DNA from: Eoetvoesiella caeni
GTDB taxonomy: Bacteria; Pseudomonadota; Gammaproteobacteria; Burkholderiales; Burkholderiaceae_B
DNA length: 64,000 nt
Reading direction: 5' to 3'
Assembly: GCF_003315175.1 (NCBI RefSeq)
Contig: NZ_QNRQ01000005.1
Location: forward strand, 62,001-126,000
A program made the translations under genes and the position numbers. The notes below the pieces were generated by a model. The model made no database searches. It was given only the letters and a program-made list of their open reading frames with translations, and was not told the DNA's origin. Shown one piece after another: positions 60,185-64,000 of the stretch. Position 1 is the first letter of the stretch. Every line of letters starts with the position of its first letter.

Positions 60185-61204
60185 ATGCGCATTGGTTCCT
60201 GGCTCCTTCCCAACCCTGTTTTCGTCGCCCCCATGGCCGGGGTGACCGACCGCCCCTACCGGCAGTTATGCAAGCGGTTGGGCGCGGGGTATGCGGTTTC
60301 CGAAATGGCGGCCAGCAACCCCAAGCTGTGGAACAGCGTCAAGACATCCCGGCGCCTGGATCACGACGGCGAAATAGACCCCATCGCCGTGCAAATTGCG
60401 GGGGCTGACCCCGACATGATGGCCGAGGCCGCGCTGTTCAATATCAAGAAAGGCGCGCGCATCATCGACATCAATATGGGCTGCCCGGTAAAGAAAGTAT
60501 GCAATGTCGCATCGGGATCGGCCCTGCTGCGCGATGAAACCCAGGTTGCAAGAATCCTGGCCAGCGTGGTCCAGGCCTGCCGGCCCTACGACGTACCGGT
60601 CACACTGAAAACCCGTACGGGCTGGGACCGGGACTCGCGCAATGCCGTGCGTATCGCCGCCCTGGCCGAAAGCATAGGCATCGCAGCCTTGACCTTGCAT
60701 GGGCGCACACGCGCCGACCTGTACCAGGGCAAAGCCGAATACAATACTATCAAAGAAGTAAAGCAGTCAATCGGTATCCCAGTAATTGCCAATGGGGATA
60801 TCGATAGTCCCGAGAAGGCACAATTCGTACTACAGTACACGGGGGCCGATGCAATCATGATCGGTCGGGCCGCGCAGGGCCGCCCCTGGATTTTCCGCGA
60901 GATCACCCATTTCCTTGAAACAGGAACGCACAGAGCGCCACCCACAATCGGCGAGTTGCGCAATTACCTGCTAGAGCATCTGGAAGATCACTATCGCTTT
61001 TATGGCGAATTCACCGGTGTACGATCTGCACGTAAACATATCGGCTGGTATCTGGCCGGCATGCCCGACAGTCAAGCGCTGCTGGACTGCATCAACAATA
61101 CCGAGAACACCACGGATCAAACCCGCGCGCTGGAGCAATGGTTCAACCGCCAAGTTCCCGAAACGCCGGTCTCGACCATGCCTGCGCCAGCGCCGGCAGC
61201 CTGA
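60185..61204 (+). CDS. dusB: tRNA-dihydrouridine synthase B
   Basis: A 339-residue FMN enzyme. VFVAPMAGVTDRPYRQLCKR, IIDINMGCPVKKVCNVASGS with the catalytic Cys, HGRTRADLYQGKAEY and DAIMIGRAAQGRPWIFREI are diagnostic. It reduces uridines in tRNA D-loops. It lies upstream of fis, as in E. coli, and the two are probably co-transcribed. Confidence 0.96.
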   Translation: MRIGSWLLPNPVFVAPMAGVTDRPYRQLCKRLGAGYAVSEMAASNPKLWNSVKTSRRLDHDGEIDPIAVQIAGADPDMMAEAALFNIKKGARIIDINMGCPVKKVCNVASGSALLRDETQVARILASVVQACRPYDVPVTLKTRTGWDRDSRNAVRIAALAESIGIAALTLHGRTRADLYQGKAEYNTIKEVKQSIGIPVIANGDIDSPEKAQFVLQYTGADAIMIGRAAQGRPWIFREITHFLETGTHRAPPTIGELRNYLLEHLEDHYRFYGEFTGVRSARKHIGWYLAGMPDSQALLDCINNTENTTDQTRALEQWFNRQVPETPVSTMPAPAPAA

Positions 61205-61236
61205 ATCCGTGCACAACAACTATTTATTTATCCACT

Positions 61237-61476
61237 ATGAGCACCATTAATCTCCTGGAACAGTCCGTTCGCGACAACCTTGAACGTTATTTCGACGACC
61301 TGGGCGAATCCCAGCCCCATGACATCCTGGCCATGGTCGTCCAGTGCGTCGAGCGCCCTGTGCTTGAAGTGGCGCTGCAAAAATCCCACGGCAACCAATC
61401 CAGGGCTGCCGAGATCCTGGGCATTACACGCAGTACTTTGCGCAAAAAGCTCCAGGCACACAACATTCAACCTTGA
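61237..61476 (+). CDS. fis: Fis nucleoid-associated regulator
   Basis: A 79-residue protein. [20 protein letters not shown] and the C-terminal HTH ([20 protein letters not shown], then STLRKKL) match Fis. The N-terminal beta hairpin of enteric Fis is short here, as in other betaproteobacteria. 32 bases after dusB. Confidence 0.95.
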   Translation: MSTINLLEQSVRDNLERYFDDLGESQPHDILAMVVQCVERPVLEVALQKSHGNQSRAAEILGITRSTLRKKLQAHNIQP

Positions 61477-61502
61477 TTCCCGTCCTACTTTTGCCTTCCA
61501 AC

Positions 61503-63098
61503 ATGAAAACCCAAACAGCTTTGCTCTCGGTTTCCGATAAAACCGGTATTGTCGAATTCGCCCAGGCGCTGGCCCAGCGCGGCGTGCGCCTGCTTTCCAC
61601 GGGCGGCACCGCCAAACTGCTGGCCCAGGCCGGCCTGGCCGTTACCGAAGTGGCCGAGCACACCGGTTCGCCCGAGATCCTGGACGGCCGCGTCAAGACC
61701 CTGCACCCGCGCATCCACGGCGGCCTGCTGGCCCGGCGCGACAGCAAAGAGCATCTGGCAACACTGGACGAACACGGCATCGATCGCATCGATCTGCTGG
61801 TGGTGAACCTGTACCCGTTTCGTGAAACCGTCGCCAAGCAAGGCTGCACTTTTGCCGACGCGGTCGAAAACATCGACATCGGCGGCCCGGCCATGCTGCG
61901 CGCGGCCGCAAAAAACCACGGCAGCGCCGAGGGCGGTGTCACCTGCGTCATCGACCCGGCCGACTACGTCCGCGTACTGGAAGGCATCGACAGCCCAGCC
62001 GGCGAACCTTCTTACGCCTTGCGCCTTGAACTGGCAATCAAGGTCTACGCCCATACCGCCGCCTACGACGGCGCGATCGCCAGCTACCTAAGCAGCCTGG
62101 CCAGCGCCGAACCCAGCCAGGAAGCCGCGCCCGAACGCACCGCCTGGCCGCATACGCTTACTGTGCAAGTGCGCCAGCACCAGGTGCTGCGCTATGGCGA
62201 AAACCCCCACCAGTCGGCCGCCTTCTATGTCGACCAGCCTCTGGGCGCCGGCCTGCTGGGCAGCTACCGCCAACTCCAAGGCAAGGAACTTTCCTATAAC
62301 AATATCGCCGACGCAGACGCGGCATGGGAATGCGCGCGCAGTTTCGATACCTGCGCCTGCGTGATCGTCAAGCATGCCAACCCCTGCGGCGTAGCCGTCG
62401 ACGCAACGCCTGTGCTGGCCTACCAGCAGGCCTATAAAACCGACCCCACCTCGGCCTTCGGCGGCATCATCGCCTTCAACCGCCCGGTCGACGCCGCAAC
62501 CGCCAAGGCCATCACCGAACAACAATTCGTCGAGGTCCTGCTGGCACCCGGCTACTCGGCCGATGCGCTGGCCATTTTCGCCGCCAAGAAAAACGTGCGC
62601 GTGCTTGAGATCCCGCAAGGCGACGCCCACAACGCGTTCGACATCAAGCGCGTGGGCGGCGGCTGGCTGGTGCAGAATCCGGACGACCACCAGGTTTCGT
62701 CGGAGGACTTCAAGGTTGTTACCGAAAAAGCCCCCACCGAACAGCAAATGCGCGACCTCGCCTTTGCCTGGAAGGTCGCCAAATACGTCAAGTCCAATGC
62801 CATTGTGTTTGTCGCCGGCGGCATGACACTGGGCGTGGGCGCGGGGCAAATGAGCCGTATCGACTCGGCGCGCATCGCCTCCATCAAGGCCGAAAACGCC
62901 GGCCTTAGCCTGGCCGGCTCGGCTGTGGCGTCCGATGCGTTCTTCCCGTTCCGCGACGGCCTGGATGTGGTCGCCGAAGCCGGCGCCACTTGCGTCATCC
63001 AGCCTGGCGGCAGCATACGCGACGACGAAGTCATCGCGGCCGCCAACGAACGCGGCATCGCCATGGTCTTCACGGGCGCGCGGCATTTCCGCCACTAA
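61503..63098 (+). CDS. purH: bifunctional AICAR formyltransferase/IMP cyclohydrolase
   Basis: A 531-residue enzyme. The N-terminal MGS-like cyclohydrolase ([53 protein letters not shown]) is followed by the formyltransferase with [13 protein letters not shown] and [16 protein letters not shown]. It carries out the last two steps of IMP synthesis. Stop overlaps the ruvC start (TAATG). Confidence 0.97.
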   Translation: MKTQTALLSVSDKTGIVEFAQALAQRGVRLLSTGGTAKLLAQAGLAVTEVAEHTGSPEILDGRVKTLHPRIHGGLLARRDSKEHLATLDEHGIDRIDLLVVNLYPFRETVAKQGCTFADAVENIDIGGPAMLRAAAKNHGSAEGGVTCVIDPADYVRVLEGIDSPAGEPSYALRLELAIKVYAHTAAYDGAIASYLSSLASAEPSQEAAPERTAWPHTLTVQVRQHQVLRYGENPHQSAAFYVDQPLGAGLLGSYRQLQGKELSYNNIADADAAWECARSFDTCACVIVKHANPCGVAVDATPVLAYQQAYKTDPTSAFGGIIAFNRPVDAATAKAITEQQFVEVLLAPGYSADALAIFAAKKNVRVLEIPQGDAHNAFDIKRVGGGWLVQNPDDHQVSSEDFKVVTEKAPTEQQMRDLAFAWKVAKYVKSNAIVFVAGGMTLGVGAGQMSRIDSARIASIKAENAGLSLAGSAVASDAFFPFRDGLDVVAEAGATCVIQPGGSIRDDEVIAAANERGIAMVFTGARHFRH

Positions 63099-63643
63099 TG
63101 CGCATACTGGGAATCGATCCGGGATTGCGGCGCACCGGCTTTGGCGTCATCGACGTTCAAGGCATGCGCCTGCAATACGTAACCAGCGGCACGATAGTCG
63201 TGCCGTCCGACCTTCCCTTGGCGCAGCGCCTTAAAGTCATACTCGACAATATTCGCGAGGTAGTCCAAAGCACATCGCCCACCGTGTCGGCGCTGGAAAA
63301 AGTCTTTGTCAACACCAATCCGGCGTCCACCCTGCTGCTGGGGCAGGCGCGCGGCGCGGCCATGTGCGCGCTGGCCGACAGCCAGCTTCTGGTACACGAG
63401 TACACCGCATTGCAAATCAAGAAGTCGGTGGTCGGCAACGGCCATGCCGCCAAAGAGCAAGTCCAGCACATGGTGCAGCGCCTGCTGCAGTTGGACGGCC
63501 TGCCCGCCGCCGACTCGGCCGACGCGCTGGCTTGCGCCATATGCCATGCCCACGTGGGTCCGCTGGTCGAACGCCTGGCAAACAGCGGCGGCCTGGCCGG
63601 CGGCAAAACCGTACGCTTGCGCGGCGGACGCCTGACCAATTAA
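63098..63643 (+). CDS. ruvC: Holliday junction resolvase RuvC
   Basis: A 181-residue nuclease. [16 protein letters not shown] has the first catalytic Asp, [13 protein letters not shown] the Glu, and [20 protein letters not shown] the C-terminal acidic pair. It cuts junctions handled by RuvAB. It is translationally coupled to purH and lies before ruvA. Confidence 0.97.
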   Translation: MRILGIDPGLRRTGFGVIDVQGMRLQYVTSGTIVVPSDLPLAQRLKVILDNIREVVQSTSPTVSALEKVFVNTNPASTLLLGQARGAAMCALADSQLLVHEYTALQIKKSVVGNGHAAKEQVQHMVQRLLQLDGLPAADSADALACAICHAHVGPLVERLANSGGLAGGKTVRLRGGRLTN

Positions 63644-63666
63644 CTCTTTAGCGCAAGGATGACCCG

Positions 63667-64000
63667 ATGATAGGACGCATTACCGGCACCCTGCTGGAAA
63701 AAACACCGCCCACCGTATGCATAGACGTCGGCGGCGTGGGCTATGAAATCGACGTGCCCATGAGCACCCTGTACAACTTGCCCGAGATGGGCGCACAGGC
63801 CACCCTGTATACCCATCTGGCCGTGCGCGAAGATGCGCATACCTTGTACGGATTTTCCTCGGCCCAGGAGCGCTCTACGTTCCGGGCCTTGATCAAGGTA
63901 ACCGGCATAGGAGCGCGCACCGCGCTGGCCGTGCTGTCGGGCATGACGGCCGACGAATTGGCCAGTGCCATTACGCAACAGGAAACCGGGCGGCTGACCC
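63667..64000 (+). CDS. ruvA: Holliday junction branch migration protein RuvA, N-terminal part
   Basis: The first 111 residues are visible: [20 protein letters not shown], the [17 protein letters not shown] strand region, [15 protein letters not shown] and the HhH motif [16 protein letters not shown]. This is the tetramer-forming OB and HhH part of RuvA, cut by the window edge. Confidence 0.96.
   Translation, partial: MIGRITGTLLEKTPPTVCIDVGGVGYEIDVPMSTLYNLPEMGAQATLYTHLAVREDAHTLYGFSSAQERSTFRALIKVTGIGARTALAVLSGMTADELASAITQQETGRLT

Noticed and set aside
62088-63095. 335-residue minus-strand frame opposite purH
   Set aside because: Shadow of a highly conserved enzyme gene.

Overview
The window joins the right-hand half of a lambdoid prophage (1 to about 32,320) to ordinary chromosome (about 32,320 to 64,000) of a high-GC betaproteobacterium. 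The host genes (dusB-fis-purH-ruvC-ruvA, adjacent aat and bpt, a phasin, a gentisate pathway, IclR and LysR regulators) point to the Alcaligenaceae, something like Bordetella, Achromobacter or Pusillimonas. The genus is inferred from gene content and order only.

Prophage layout. It has the lambda plan in mirror image. The immunity region lies at 15,014-16,006: a Cro/YdaS-type repressor on the minus strand and a self-cleaving CI-type repressor on the plus strand, with three 15-bp operators (TTAGC-N5-GCTAA) between them. Two more copies of the operator sit 2.8 kb away at 18,098-18,147, in front of the rightward early operon. Leftward from cro come a CII-position HTH gene, small genes, nucleases (YbcO-like, PD-(D/E)XK-like, HNH), a PAPS-reductase/DndC-like gene, O- and P-like replication genes, RusA, a Q-like gene, a candidate late promoter and terminator, a tRNA, and then packaging and head genes (metallopeptidase, TerS, TerL, portal, Mu F-like protein, protease/scaffold) that run off the left edge. 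Rightward from the second operator pair come small membrane proteins, an HNH nuclease, a putative annealing protein, another HNH, a YqaJ exonuclease, an odd tRNA-like gene, a KTSC protein, a clamp-like protein, an SSB-like protein, a helicase-methyltransferase fusion, Ea22-, Lar- and ASCH-type accessory genes, a DUF4224 protein, the integrase, and a 3' fragment of tRNA-Cys that marks the attachment site.

The most unusual items are two non-standard tRNA genes in the prophage. One (6483-6558, minus) has the C1-A72 mismatch and the three G:C anticodon-stem pairs of bacterial initiator tRNAs but carries anticodon CAC, which matches GUG. The other (22762-22849, plus) is a Lys(CTT)-type tRNA whose T-arm looks split by an 18-base hairpin-bearing insert. 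A two-gene module with an ATGA overlap sits between cI and the early promoter, the place rexAB occupies in lambda, and its second gene looks like DUF1828.

Chromosome layout. Next to the prophage are stress-type genes (a small hydrophilic protein, a glycine-zipper membrane protein, a large KatE-type catalase) and ppc. Then comes a LysR-controlled gentisate operon (fumarylpyruvate hydrolase-like, gentisate dioxygenase, 3-hydroxybenzoate 6-hydroxylase-like), followed by NUDIX, aat, bpt and pyrD. A four-copy tandem array of an 82-bp palindrome-rich repeat follows pyrD, with one solitary inverted copy 4 kb upstream. Beyond it are a phasin, an IclR regulator, a MoaB/CinA-like protein, an EI24 membrane protein, a thioredoxin, a DEAD-box helicase, ilvE, a CHCC zinc finger, a YheT hydrolase, an M48/TPR protease, CtaG, a TM2 protein, a Ubi-type hydroxylase, and dusB-fis-purH-ruvC-ruvA, the last cut by the window edge.
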